From NCBI GenBank assembly GCA_021927905.1, contig BLLK01000060.1, positions 124,001-188,000 on the forward strand: 64,000 nt of DNA, read 5' to 3'. The notes beneath the pieces are model-generated. The model did not search any database and had not been told where the DNA came from. It saw nothing but the letters and a program-made list of their open reading frames with translations. Made by a program: the position numbers and the translations under genes. Positions 21,691 to 31,836 of this stretch are shown here, piece by piece; within the stretch, counting starts at the first letter, position 1, and every line of letters starts with the position of its first letter. This DNA comes from Chaetoceros tenuissimus (lineage: Eukaryota > Bacillariophyta > Thalassiosirophyceae > Chaetocerotales > Chaetocerotaceae).

Positions 21691-22614
21691 TTATTGAAAA
21701 CTACTTTGGAATGGTTCCAATGCTTTCGTAATACCCTCCTGAAGTGGTGTGAATACGAATTTTTCAATTTTCAGAAGCTCCCATGTCGCAGAGCAATCAA
21801 GCTGGGTATTTTTAGGCCTAGGTGCTCCTTTTGGAGGGTCGTTATCTGGAGATATATGTGAACTTGATACATTCAAACAGTCAGCCATCATCTTTACTAA
21901 TTCGTATTTGGTACATCTTTCCGGAGAGCTGAAATGCACAATCCTTCCATCTAATGAAACATGATCGATAGAGTCCAGAATCATTTTGATACAGCGTGAT
22001 ACATCATCGACAAGAGTTGGAAAGCGAATTCCCCAATTGTCAACTTTTATCAATTCCTTGGAGTAAAGTGACTTGGCAACCACCAAACTTGCACTTTCAT
22101 CTAAACTTTCACAGTCCAAGGCATAAAGCACAGGTACACGAAGTATTAAACTCTTTTCACAGCAATTTGCTACCTCTATTTCCCCACTAAGCTTAGTTAG
22201 GCCATATTCATTGACTGGACCAGTTTTAGCTTCGCAACTATATGGAGGATGAACTCCGGTATGAATGCCACCATCAAAAACATAGTCAGTACTAATATAA
22301 ACCATAAAAGTATTCAATCCTTTGCAACATTCGGCTAGAAGTTTTGTGCTGGTGATGTTCAATTTTTGCGCCCTCTCCGGATCCCTGTCCACATTATCAG
22401 GCTTTCTTTCTGCTGCACAGTGAATCAAAACATCTGGTTTGAATGAATGCATGATTTCTTTCACCGCTTCGGAATCAAGTAGATCAAGTTTGACCAATGG
22501 AGCAGATATTCGTGAATATCCTGTACCCATTATTGTCATGCTTTGATTCTTTGAAAGTTCGCGAAGAACACTGCGCCCAAGCATTCCGCTTGCTCCTGTA
22601 ATTAGAACCCTCAT
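21691..22614 (-). CDS. MAT2B: MAT2B-like methionine adenosyltransferase regulatory subunit / RmlD-type reductase fold
   Basis: 307 residues in one exon. The Rossmann motif GASGMLG is at 7-13 and the SDR active-site-like YGLTK at 137-141. Segments characteristic of MAT2B rather than bacterial RmlD are present: HCAAERKPDNVDRDPERA (about 65-82), YISTDYVFDGG and a C-terminal GAPRPKNTQLDCSATW. In animals the beta subunit binds the catalytic MAT2A and NADP and tunes S-adenosylmethionine synthesis. The presence of methionine synthase about 18 kb away in the same window is consistent with, but does not prove, a methionine-cycle role. The alternative is a dTDP-4-dehydrorhamnose reductase. It is divergent from the DUF2237 gene with about 250 bp between starts. 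Confidence 0.82.
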   Translation of the reverse strand: MRVLITGASGMLGRSVLRELSKNQSMTIMGTGYSRISAPLVKLDLLDSEAVKEIMHSFKPDVLIHCAAERKPDNVDRDPERAQKLNITSTKLLAECCKGLNTFMVYISTDYVFDGGIHTGVHPPYSCEAKTGPVNEYGLTKLSGEIEVANCCEKSLILRVPVLYALDCESLDESASLVVAKSLYSKELIKVDNWGIRFPTLVDDVSRCIKMILDSIDHVSLDGRIVHFSSPERCTKYELVKMMADCLNVSSSHISPDNDPPKGAPRPKNTQLDCSATWELLKIEKFVFTPLQEGITKALEPFQSSFQ

Positions 22615-22865
22615 CTCCTAACTTCTTTCTATGTTTATTATATCGAATTTCTTTTGATATCTTGATGAAATTATACTTCAATCTTTCCATCTCGTTTCCA
22701 TACTTTTAGGACCGCGTACGTACTATACATACTGGCACTCTTATTGAGCGCTGGCACTCTTGGCCAAGCATATTCACCCGTCACCCCTCATTTTTAAACT
22801 CGCAAGCATCACATCACCTAATAAATTCACTAGTCTACTACAGTACAAAGCAACGCTTGATCAAC

Positions 22866-23471
22866 ATGAACAATTTTGGCAAATTGCTCTTGCTTTCACT
22901 CTTGCTCCCATATAGTCATGCATTAAGTACAGGATTTTCTTTGCAATGTATTAGAAAGACAAGGGCAGAGAGAAACCTACACAAACTCCAAATGTCAGAT
23001 GCTGACGATGAAGACTATGGTCCTCAATCCATCAATGTACTTGGAACTTCCATGAGATGCTGCTGTGAAAATGTACGTAATTCTGGTATTGGTACAGGTT
23101 TCTATCGTAACGGATATTGTTCCACAGGCACGGAAGATTTAGGCAGACATACTGTATGCATACAAGCAACAGCAGAATTTTTGGAGTATTCTAAAAAGAT
23201 TGGAAATGATCTATCTACTCCTGTTCCGCAATACATGTTCCCAGGTCTTAAAGCTGGAGATTTATGGTGTTTATGTGCTCAACGTTGGGTTCAGGCATAT
23301 CAAGCTGGAATGGCTCCAAAGTTGTTTTTGCAATCCACCCATGAAAAGACTCTCAGTTATGTTCCACTTGAGATATTACGGAATTATGCTATAGATATGG
23401 ATGAAGCAGACGCAGTGCTTGATGCTTTGAATGACCAAAGAGCCAAATTGAAAAACTTGTTCAAGGAATGA
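22866..23471 (+). CDS. DUF2237-family protein with N-terminal signal/plastid-type leader
   Basis: 201 residues from the ATG at 22866. An upstream in-frame TTG is not needed. The first 22 residues are a hydrophobic leader (FGKLLLLSLLLPYSHALS). The remainder matches the DUF2237 pattern from start to end: INVLGTSMRCCC, TGFYRNGYCSTGTEDLGRHT, then EFLEYSKKIGNDLSTPVPQY, FPGLKAGDLWCLCAQRW and STHEKTLSYVPLEILRNYA. The family is widespread in bacteria and algae, has conserved Cys residues and no established function. A leader upstream of the domain suggests plastid or secretory routing. The C-terminal 25 residues are a helical extension. Confidence 0.85.
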   Translation: MNNFGKLLLLSLLLPYSHALSTGFSLQCIRKTRAERNLHKLQMSDADDEDYGPQSINVLGTSMRCCCENVRNSGIGTGFYRNGYCSTGTEDLGRHTVCIQATAEFLEYSKKIGNDLSTPVPQYMFPGLKAGDLWCLCAQRWVQAYQAGMAPKLFLQSTHEKTLSYVPLEILRNYAIDMDEADAVLDALNDQRAKLKNLFKE

Positions 23472-23582
23472 GAGACAATCTTTAGAGAAAAATGATTTGA
23501 ATGAAAATATATGTAATATAAGAAATATGATATGTATTATTTACGTTACAACAAAATGTTACACCATGTCTTGTGCATAAGA

Positions 23583-23648
23583 GACCATTCTCAGATTGAA
23601 ACATCAGTAGCATTATTGATACAGTAATGAATCGATCGTCATTCTGGC
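23583..23648 (-). promoter_or_regulatory. Candidate SECIS element in the SelU 3' UTR
   Basis: Read on the reverse strand, 62-130 nt after the SelU stop. ATGA (23639-23642) can face TGAG (23590-23593) as the non-Watson-Crick quartet. GCCA/TGGT form helix I outside it, and GAT/ATC, GA/TC and CATTA/TGATG pair inside. The apical loop contains an AA, but about 20 nt from the quartet rather than the usual 10-13, and helix II has internal mismatches. I list it as a candidate only. Confidence 0.25.
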
Positions 23649-23709
23649 TTCAAATTCATTTCCATGACATACTATTCCATTGTAAGTTTTCTAAAAGTGG
23701 ACAGCGTCT

Positions 23710-24529
23710 CTAAAGCTCACCCGAAGTGGAACCTTTTCCACTTACTGCCTTCAAAGCTGCAACAATATCGTCCATAGGAACTTCTTTTCCAGTCTCCTCT
23801 TCGTATGCATACTTTGCTTTACCATCCTTTCCAAAAATAATGATTCCACCTTGAACAAGTCCTTCTCCAGTCAAATTTCCTTCTAGATTCTTTTCCTTTA
23901 GCCTAGCATTCATTTCTTTGAATCCTCTGTAAAGTCTTAATGGATTCCAAGTTGTCAATTTTAATTTTCTCATTCCATAGAATTCATTGTAAAATACCAA
24001 TCCATCGTCCTTGTACAATGGAAATGGAAAAGAATTCTTGTAGAATTCAGTTAATCCTTCATCATCCACCCCAATTTCTTTCACCACACCAAACATTTCA
24101 AATCCCTTCATTAGATCTGCATTCTTGTCATCTTTCGTCGCGAGATCAGTGAGCTGTTGCCCCTGTTCGCGACACAAAACTCACCCAGGTCTTCTCACAA
24201 CTTTAGAAAGAGAAAATGAATAATGGAGAATTCAAAAGTGAATGATGGCAGCAGAAATACTTACCAAAACAAATACTTCCAGATGGTCCAGTGTGTGAAG
24301 GAATGATATCTGAAAATGGTTTAGCATCACTAGATTTGACGGATGGGATAGGTGATTCAGTGTCAATGTCAAGCGCACTCAATAGAGCCTTTGAAAGCAT
24401 AGACTGTGCAGCTTCCATTTTCGCCGAGAGAAGCATCCGAGCAGGAACAGCCATTGCAGATGATAAGGTTGAAATAGCTAGTAGAGTGGATAAGATATAA
24501 ATCGATACCTTTGCTTTGAAATATACCAT
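23710..24529 (-). CDS. SELENOU: SelU/PRXL2-type selenoprotein (AhpC/TSA-like) with in-frame TGA
   Basis: Exon 1 is the complement of 24265-24529 and exon 2 the complement of 23710-24200, with a 64-nt GT-AG intron (24201-24264) in phase 1. Splicing gives VVRRPGUVLCREQGQQL, where U is a TGA at 24181-24183 (residue 95 of 251). RRPGU-x-x-C is the signature redox motif of the SelU branch of the peroxiredoxin-like PRXL2 family, in which Sec alternates with Cys. After the TGA the frame stays open for 156 codons with the family's C-terminal features (GLVFYNEFYGMRKL, GEGLVQGGIIIFGKDG). The N-terminus has a hydrophobic leader (YILSTLLAISTLSSAMA), so secretory or plastid targeting is likely. A plain stop would give a 94-residue protein lacking the whole thioredoxin-like fold. 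It is divergent from GCLC, 311 bp between starts. Confidence 0.85.
24181..24183 (-). other. Selenocysteine (TGA) recoding site
   Basis: Reverse-strand TGA in frame between RRPG and VLCRE, where the family has Sec or Cys. The plus strand reads TCA here. Confidence 0.8.
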
Positions 24530-24840
24530 TACTTGTTCTGTTTTATGATGAGAATAGTGAAGGTAAAGGTTTTAAATGAGAAAGTTTGCTCATTCTCAGA
24601 GAAGAATCGTTAAAAAGCCGGTAAAAGTACTGGTACCATGAAAGCCAACCAAAAATAGAAAGTATTCACATTGGATCTTCTTCTCCCTCCTAGAGAGATG
24701 ATGACTCGACTATTCTGTTCATCAATCATTCAATAAACTTCTTCTCAAATAAGATAGATACCACCAGTCTATTTTCCATCGCTTTTCCAAATAGTGTTAG
24801 GCTGACTACACCATCGTGGTAGGGTCCAAAAAACAGAGAT
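24530..24840. promoter_or_regulatory. Shared divergent promoter region of SelU and GCLC
   Basis: 311 bp separate the start codons of the selenoprotein and glutamate-cysteine ligase genes. A TGACTCG (24712-24718) resembles a bZIP/AP-1 half-site, the class that controls antioxidant genes in other eukaryotes. Co-regulation is inferred from the arrangement only. Confidence 0.35.
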
Positions 24841-27800
24841 ATGCAAAGCAGAGCGAGACAAAGAATTAAATTTCTACAGACAACTCTCGTTTTATTCTCA
24901 ATATTTGGCCCCAGTTCTTCTTTTACGCTTCAGATGGGTGAGTACTGATTTGCTGGTAATAACAAAACGTAGAAGAAGCAGTTGAACAATGTTTCTTGTT
25001 TACATATATGAAATTTGTAACTTGTATGTTCAGAATACTTTGATGTACACATGAAAATCAGAATTCAATCCATGAAAAAAGAATCTTTGATGTAGGAATG
25101 AAGGACAGAACGAATGGAATGTCACTTTATTCCTCACTTTGAAACTTTTATTACAATAAACTTTTTTGTTGTAGGAAACTGCTCATTATATTGTTCCTCT
25201 CTACCATAGGTCTATTGAAAGTTGGTGTCCCTCAACCATGGGAAAAATCGAAAAAGAATTTAACCTATGTCCGTAAAGCGGGTGTGCGCCAATTTATTTC
25301 TCAATATGAAAAAGTTAAAGATCTGCAAGGTGATGAATTACTATGGGGAGATGAAATTGAATATGGAATTTTTCATGTAGATAAGGACAAGAAGGAAATT
25401 AGATTGAGTTTACGTGCCAAAGAGGTGAGAATTACATGGTCTGACTCTCGACATGTGTTTGTATAAATATTGACTACTGTATGAAGTATTACGCGTTTCA
25501 TTTTATTTCTAACCATCTTGGTAATGAATATGATATAAACGAATATGAATAAAGGTAATGGATATTCTCAATACAAAAGAAGGTACACATCAACATCATG
25601 TGGAAGGATGCAATTGGGTACCAGAATATGGTGCATGGATGGTGGAAGCAACTCCTAGACGTCCATATTCAGGTTATGCGATTGATCTACTCCGTGTTGA
25701 AAGAAATATGAGATTGCGGCGTAGGCGTTTGCTCACTGCATTGAACGATGATGAAATTGCACCTACAGTAGCTACATTTCCCTTGTTGGGTGCATTAGGC
25801 GACGACGGAACAGTTCCTCCAACAAAAGTTGGTGGACCTCGAACCGACAGTGAATATATCGGCGATGATATTATCAACCCACATCCAAGATTTGGAACAT
25901 TGACAGAGAATATTAGAAAGAGAAGGGGTGAGAAAGTAAATATTCGAGTACCTCTTTTCAGAGATGTGAACACACCTGAATATAAGGATTATACTCCTAT
26001 TACGAATGTCGATGGTTGCTGCGGAGGAGACTCTCTTCAGGTTTGGAGATATGGAAAAGGGGATATTTCTATGGAGAAGTATGGTAGAGACTTCGTCATT
26101 GTTGGATGCTCTTCTGCTCCTGTAAGTGACTTGAATGATGATGAAGATAATGTAGTGACTCTTAAGAAGTGGCTTGTAGATGTTCAGTGTGAAGGATGTC
26201 GTGGATTGTATTACAGAAGTTCACCTGGAGTCATTGTAGCAGATGCAGATTGGCCTAGAAATGGTGACGTTGTAGTCGGAAGCGAAATTCCAGATATTCC
26301 AGGTAAGTTTGATATTCTCTCTCGTTTTCAAGGACTTCCATTCAAGCCCTTTACTAATGTAAATACCACAAGGATGGATTCGCCTTCAAAATGGATATTA
26401 TCTTCCAATTACTAGTGAATGTGGTCAAGTTGAATTTCTGAAGCAAGTATCAACTCGTGTCCATTCCTCCAACACAGAGAAAAGAACTTTAGGGAGTACA
26501 ACCCCGATGTTCCGCCCACAAGCTGATAGTGTGGTGATTGGAGGTGATGGAGAACTCGCATTGAAAACACTATTGGAGGATAAATTAAGTCTTGGACCAC
26601 CTGCGGCTACGTCTAATGATAATGAACAAACAGCTACTGTTTCTCCAAACGGACAATCATCAGAATTCAAGAAAGATGAAGAAAATGTGCGACCAGCTAT
26701 TCATATGGACGCAATGGCTTTTGGTATGGGATGCTGTTGTTTGCAGATTACTTTCCAGGCAACAGATTTAGACGAGAGTAGATTCATGTATGATCAGTTA
26801 GCAGTTGTAGCTCCGATTATGATGGCTCTTACAGCATCAACTCCAATCTTGAAAGGCCGAATCGCAGATACAGATTGTAGATGGGGAATTATTAGTGAAA
26901 GCGTCGATGATCGTACTACCGTAGAACGTGGCAGGCATATGGATGAATGGGAGGATCAACCTGAGATGGCAGGAAAGGGCAAAAGACGTCTTTACAAGAG
27001 CAGATACGATTGTATTTCAACATACATCTATCAAGGGCTACAAGGGATGCCACAGGCTGGAACAAATAATACACTCGCAAATCGCATTTTGAATATGTAC
27101 AATGATATCCCTGTGCCAATTGACGAGGAAAGCTACCAATTACTTCGAGACACTGGTATTGATCCAGCGCTTTCTCAGCATATTTCCCATTTGTTCGTAA
27201 GAGATCCTCTGGTAATTTTTGATGGAGCTGTTGAAGAGTTGGATGACGAGGTTCAAACTGAACACTTTGAAAGCATCCAAAGTACCAACTGGTAAGTGAG
27301 GTTTGTTGCACTAGAAATTTTACTTCTTCTCTTCGTTTATGACATACGCTCATATTGGTATTGTAAAACAGGCAATCTGTCCGATGGAAGCCTCCTCCAC
27401 CTCGTAATAATCCAAACGACCCACATATTGGGTGGAGAACAGAATTTCGAAGTATGGAAATGCAACTGACAGATTTTGAAAATGCTGCGTTTACAGTATT
27501 TATTGTTTTGCTAACAAGAACAATTTTGACTTTCGACTTGAACTTGTACATCCCAATCAGCAGAGTAGATGCCAATATGCAACGTGCTCATAGTCGCAAT
27601 GCTGCAGCACAAGGAAATTTTTTCTTCCGACGACACATGGCTCCACTAGAGGAGGGTGATGATGGATATGGAGTAAGATATACATCTATGTTCTCTCGTG
27701 TTGGATCCCAGACTGAATTAAATTCAATGCAAAGTCCATCAACATATGATGAAGTCGATGAAAAGGGTGTAAGTAAGCAGAGACGCGCAGCTCCTGTTGC

Positions 27801-28299
27801 ATCAGGAAGCGACGAAGAAAATTCTTACGAGGAAATGACAATGAAGGAAATAATGACAGGCAAAGGAGATTACTTCCCTGGACTTATTCCCCTTGTGCGC
27901 GCATATCTTGACTATATCAATTGTGATGATGTTGCACATGCAAAAATTACAAAATATCTTGATTTCATTGAACAACGCGCCACTGGAGCTCTGATAACTC
28001 CTGCAACTTGGATGAGGAAATTTGTTCGTAATCATCCTGCATACAAGGGTGATTCCTACGTAAATCAAGAAATTGCATATGATCTTATGGTCGCATGTAA
28101 AGAAATTGGTGAGGGTACCCGTCATGAGGAAGAATTGCTCGGAAACTTTCACATTGATCCTATCAGCACAAAAGGAGCATATGATGTGAAGCTCGAAGGC
28201 CGAAAAGTTAAGAACGATGATTTATTTAATCTTCTTAGTAGATACACCAACCGTCAGTCATTTGCAACTAGAACACATTTTCGCGAAGGAGCAATGTAA
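24841..28299 (+). CDS. GCLC: Glutamate-cysteine ligase catalytic subunit (eukaryotic GCLC type) with large insertion
   Basis: First step of glutathione synthesis. Five exons: 24841-24937, 25210-25424, 25555-26302, 26373-27291 and 27372-28299; all introns are GT-AG and frame-consistent, giving 968 residues. The 70-nt intron 26303-26372 is itself open in one frame and easily mistaken for coding sequence. GCLC landmarks in order: MGLLKVGVPQPWEK (split by intron 1), WGDEIEYG, HPRFGTLTENIRKRRGEK, HMDAMAFGMGCCCLQITFQA, DCRWGIISESVDDRT, HFESIQSTNWQ and DIGWRTEFRSMEMQLTDFEN. The family is near 640 residues; the excess is a 30-residue N-terminal extension with a hydrophobic stretch and an insertion at about 246-460 between the two catalytic blocks. 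The insertion contains CCGG, an SH3-like GLYYRSSPG...GWIRLQNGYYLP pattern and a low-complexity tail. Human-type initiation at the internal ATG (24934) is an alternative. Confidence 0.93.
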
Positions 28300-28711
28300 A
28301 AAATATAATCAAACATTCTAAAACATTTCCAGTTTCTTTTTACATCCAACCACGTCCCAAAGCAATGTGTTTAACGAAAAATGTGGATCTACTATGTCAA
28401 TACAAGCTACAAATATGAATTTAAGAAATAATCCATTCTATCTTCGAAACACACCTATTACAAGTGCCTTAGGGTACCTGCCTTAGTTTTGTGAATATAT
28501 TTTGAGCAGTTATTTTGAGTAAAACCGATGACATACGTCAGGCAAGAAAAGGCCTAAATTCCCACTTGAAGAAAAGCATTGTACATTTTTCCGTCTTTTT
28601 TGCCAAATTATCTGCTTTTTGTGCTTGGGACTTATTTTTCCTATTACTGTGCTTGAAATCATTACTTCTTCGCACCGATTTCTTATTTTTGAACACTAAA
28701 GATATAAGAAA
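28300..28711. other. Intergenic
   Basis: AT-rich spacer between GCLC and the hemerythrin-like gene. A short TTGAA/TTTTT-rich stretch but no repeat, RNA gene or credible coding frame. Confidence 0.45.
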
Positions 28712-29590
28712 ATGGTACTGTTTGTAACACTTGGTTTGATTGGTGGTGGATTGGCAGCAGGCGGCTTTGTATTCAATCATGAACAAAATACATTGAAAGT
28801 TGGAAGTTCTGCTGTGAAGAAAGAACATATGGAGCACGAAAGCTGGAATGCTGTAGTGGATGTAAGTGAATTCAACAGCAAACAGTCTTTTAGTCATGTG
28901 ACTACTCGCACTCATTTCTTACAATTCATCTGTACATGACAGAACTATGTTTATATTCACAATGCTTTCCGCAATCATCTTGCATATATTCGTAAAGGAT
29001 GCGAAAGTGGAAAAGACATGTCCAAGGAGTTTGCGTTATGGTGCAAAATTTTGGAGTTACATTCTAAAGTAGAAGATGAACTGTTGATTCCTGCTTTAGA
29101 CGCTCGACTAAAGGAGCAAAATGCTGACAATGGCAGTGATAAACTTATTCCAGAGGATATATTGTCAGGAAAAGATCATGACAAAGTCCATGATTTGATC
29201 GAAGCTGTTTCCGCAATGATTAAGGAAACTAACCCTGATAAAGGATCTCTTGTATCAAAGTTGTCCGAGTTGGAAACAGCATTGGACGAGCATCTGTTGC
29301 AGGAAGAACTGTATGTAATGCCTTTGATGTTGAAGGCCTTCACAACACGCGAGTTATGGGCGCTTGATTCCTTTATTGTAAATGAAAAGTTGGGGTATTG
29401 TGATAAAGATACTCTCATCGTCATTACAAAGTGGTGGTTTGGAAACATTTCGATTAAGGAAGGTATTCCACTATTTCAGAATTTTGCACGTGCGGGAAAT
29501 CAGGCTCCCATGCCAATAGAAGATTGGAAGAAGTTGCAAGATACCATTCCTGCTCTAAAACCTTTTGCTACCGAAGACATTATGTCCTAA
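28712..29590 (+). CDS. Hemerythrin (HHE)-domain protein with N-terminal membrane anchor
   Basis: Two exons, 28712-28861 (50 codons, phase 0) and 28943-29590, with an 81-nt GT-AG intron; 265 residues. The first 22 residues are hydrophobic and Gly-rich (MVLFVTLGLIGGGLAAGGF), a signal anchor. The helical bundle carries the spaced His/Glu ligands expected of hemerythrin-like domains: HNAFRNHL straight after the intron, HSKVEDE, HDKVHDL and HLLQEE. Such proteins bind a di-iron centre and act in O2, iron or redox sensing. The C-terminal helix region (KWWFGNISIKEGIPLFQNF) is common in algal members. It lies downstream of GCLC on the same strand; a shared redox role is plausible but unproven. Confidence 0.8.
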
Positions 29591-29812
29591 GTCCCTCTGA
29601 AATCTATTTTAAGTTTACTAACTTTTTTGAATTTGCCACTTTTTCTTCCGTCATATTGATGTAGGAAATATTGTATTCCATGACCAACCAAGCTTAGTCC
29701 AACACAAACAGATATCTTTGCTTGGCATTCCAAAGAAACTCGAAGTCGCGCTGACTATAATAACCAAAATAAATTTCTAGCCAGAATAAAGAAGTCACTG
29801 TGGAATCTATGA

Positions 29813-30985
29813 TCACATTTTGTTTCTCCAAACTTCTTCATGATCGGTTACAAATTTAGAGAATTCTTCTAGAGCGAGAGGCATTTTGATTTCTCCAAAA
29901 CCAATTCGAAAGTAGTCTTCAACGTCACCCGATACATCACGGCAGAAACAGTATGCAGGTTTTATGGAAATACCTACTTCAGCCAAATGTCTACCCAACT
30001 CTTCAGAGGTCCAAGGACCTTTGAACTTTACAAAGGCAATTGCCCCAGCATTAGGCCGCCTCCATTCAAACCACTCGCTGAATTTGTTCTCTATGAAATT
30101 TTGCAAAAGTTCCTTATTCTTTTTGATTATAACAATCCGATCTTTGATGATCGCATCTGAGGCAGTCAAAACCATTCGTGCTTGTATTTCACTTGATCGA
30201 CTCGGACAAGCGGTTCCAAAATACTGCACATCAACCAGTTTCTGAACAAGATTCAAATCACTACATGCCAGCCAGCCAATTGTGATACCACAGCCTCCCC
30301 AAGGCTTACTTATTGTAACTGCTGAAATTCCTTTTTTATATGAACAAGCCATTGTAGGAATTCTGTCCATTGGATCATGTTCTAAAAGTCGATAGACTTC
30401 GTCACATAGGATGACAATATCATTTTCCTCACAGATTTCTATAATCTCTTGTTGCAATTCTCTAGTCATGACAATTCCGCCAGGATTATAAGGTTCATTC
30501 AAAATGAGAAATTTGGTATCATCACGAATTGCTTCCTTTAACTTCTTTGTATCGACTTGCCAGTTATTCTCTGGTCTACGAGGAATTTCAGTCACGCCTT
30601 TATTGTTTACTGCCCATTGCGGAGACTCTATCGTACTCTGATATCCTGGTGTGAACACTATAGAATGGTAACCAGATGCAAATGCAAGTGCGGCTGTTTG
30701 TAAAGCCACTTGACCACCAGGGAAGATAAGAATGTTTTCAGCCGATAATTTATTATTGTATACCACTCTAGCAACATCCTCCCGAAGATCAATCGAGCCG
30801 CCATTTGCAACATATTGCAAATCATGATTTCTATACATATCCAATAACGTAGTATCTTCCGGCTGTGCTTTCCTCACATATTCTTCTAGTTCTGGTTGGC
30901 TTAGTGGTTGAGAAAACGAATTTGAAAGACTGAATTTGCAATTTTTGAAGACACGCTTGTGCTTTTTCGACCAGGGCTCATTCAT
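29813..30985 (-). CDS. PLP-dependent class I/II aminotransferase
   Basis: 390 residues, one exon, no leader, so likely cytosolic. Fold-type I landmarks are intact: FPGGQVALQTAALAF (cofactor phosphate-binding region), NEPYNPGG with the Asn that contacts the PLP ring, CDEVYR with the Asp that pairs with the pyridine nitrogen, TISKPWGGCGITIGWL with the Schiff-base Lys, and YFRIGFG with the substrate-carboxylate Arg. The SKPWGGCG sequence is unlike aspartate or alanine aminotransferases and closer to the broad group that includes capreomycidine synthase-like enzymes. The amino-acid substrate cannot be assigned from sequence alone. Confidence 0.88.
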   Translation of the reverse strand: MNEPWSKKHKRVFKNCKFSLSNSFSQPLSQPELEEYVRKAQPEDTTLLDMYRNHDLQYVANGGSIDLREDVARVVYNNKLSAENILIFPGGQVALQTAALAFASGYHSIVFTPGYQSTIESPQWAVNNKGVTEIPRRPENNWQVDTKKLKEAIRDDTKFLILNEPYNPGGIVMTRELQQEIIEICEENDIVILCDEVYRLLEHDPMDRIPTMACSYKKGISAVTISKPWGGCGITIGWLACSDLNLVQKLVDVQYFGTACPSRSSEIQARMVLTASDAIIKDRIVIIKKNKELLQNFIENKFSEWFEWRRPNAGAIAFVKFKGPWTSEELGRHLAEVGISIKPAYCFCRDVSGDVEDYFRIGFGEIKMPLALEEFSKFVTDHEEVWRNKM

Positions 30986-31836
30986 TATTCTTCTCTTTTC
31001 TCAAAATAAAAGAGATGTCTGTGTTGTGTTTGTATCTTACGGTTTGTCAACTTTATCCAGAATAGATTTATTAATGCAAAGAAAAACATACGAAGATACA
31101 AAATAAGATAGAAGATACGAAAAGATACAATGTGACGATCGCCAGTAAAAGGCCCTTATGACCCTCGTCACTTCAGTCTTGATGAAAACCTCTCGTCATT
31201 GTTTTACAATGACGCGAGAATTAGGTCTCTTCTCGGTTCTCAGTTGATACGTAGATCTATCCGAAGCAAGATCCAAATATGGCCTTCAACAAGTAAATCT
31301 TAAGGCTTTGCTACAATTTTGGAGAAATATCCATTGCATATTCAAGAGTATCATAATTTTGGACTGGTTTTAAAACTGGAATACCATTTGAACAATTTTA
31401 AAATGCGAAAAGATCTACAACGACTAATGAACTCTTTATGATTTTCGATTTCAGAGTCAGGTCCTTGATGATTAAGCAGGTTCACGTGCTCTAATAAGGA
31501 TAAAGTCGTCACATAATTTCTCAATTTATCTACTAACTAACAAGTAGGTAAGACTAATTAAAACTAAGACCATTCATAAAAGTAACATTTTAAATACAGA
31601 GTAGTTTTCTATCATGCAACATCGGCCTTGGCTCTTATAAAATCCATACACAGTATTCTCCATGTACGACAGTCAGTCATAACCATGTTGGAGTTCAAAC
31701 TACAACTACTACTTGGACTCCCCGTCCTCTAGAATATCAACTGTTGCAGAAATTAAAAATTCTTTGCCCTAATCACATTATCCTGAGATTTATCCCATGA
31801 TAATAAAGTGCACCCACCATGCTGATCCTCAATTGC
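30986..31836. other. Intergenic with one hairpin
   Basis: About 850 bp between the aminotransferase 5' end and the 3' end of the reverse-strand membrane-protein gene. It contains a bulged inverted repeat, CTCGTCATTGT (31192-31202) against ACAATGACGCGAG (31206-31218). No supported gene. Confidence 0.45.

Noticed and set aside
26360-26372. Apparent +1 frameshift in GCLC
   Set aside because: A normal 70-nt GT-AG intron (26303-26372) with a branch-like TACTAAT joins both readings in frame as IPGWIRLQNGYYLP, so there is no frameshift.
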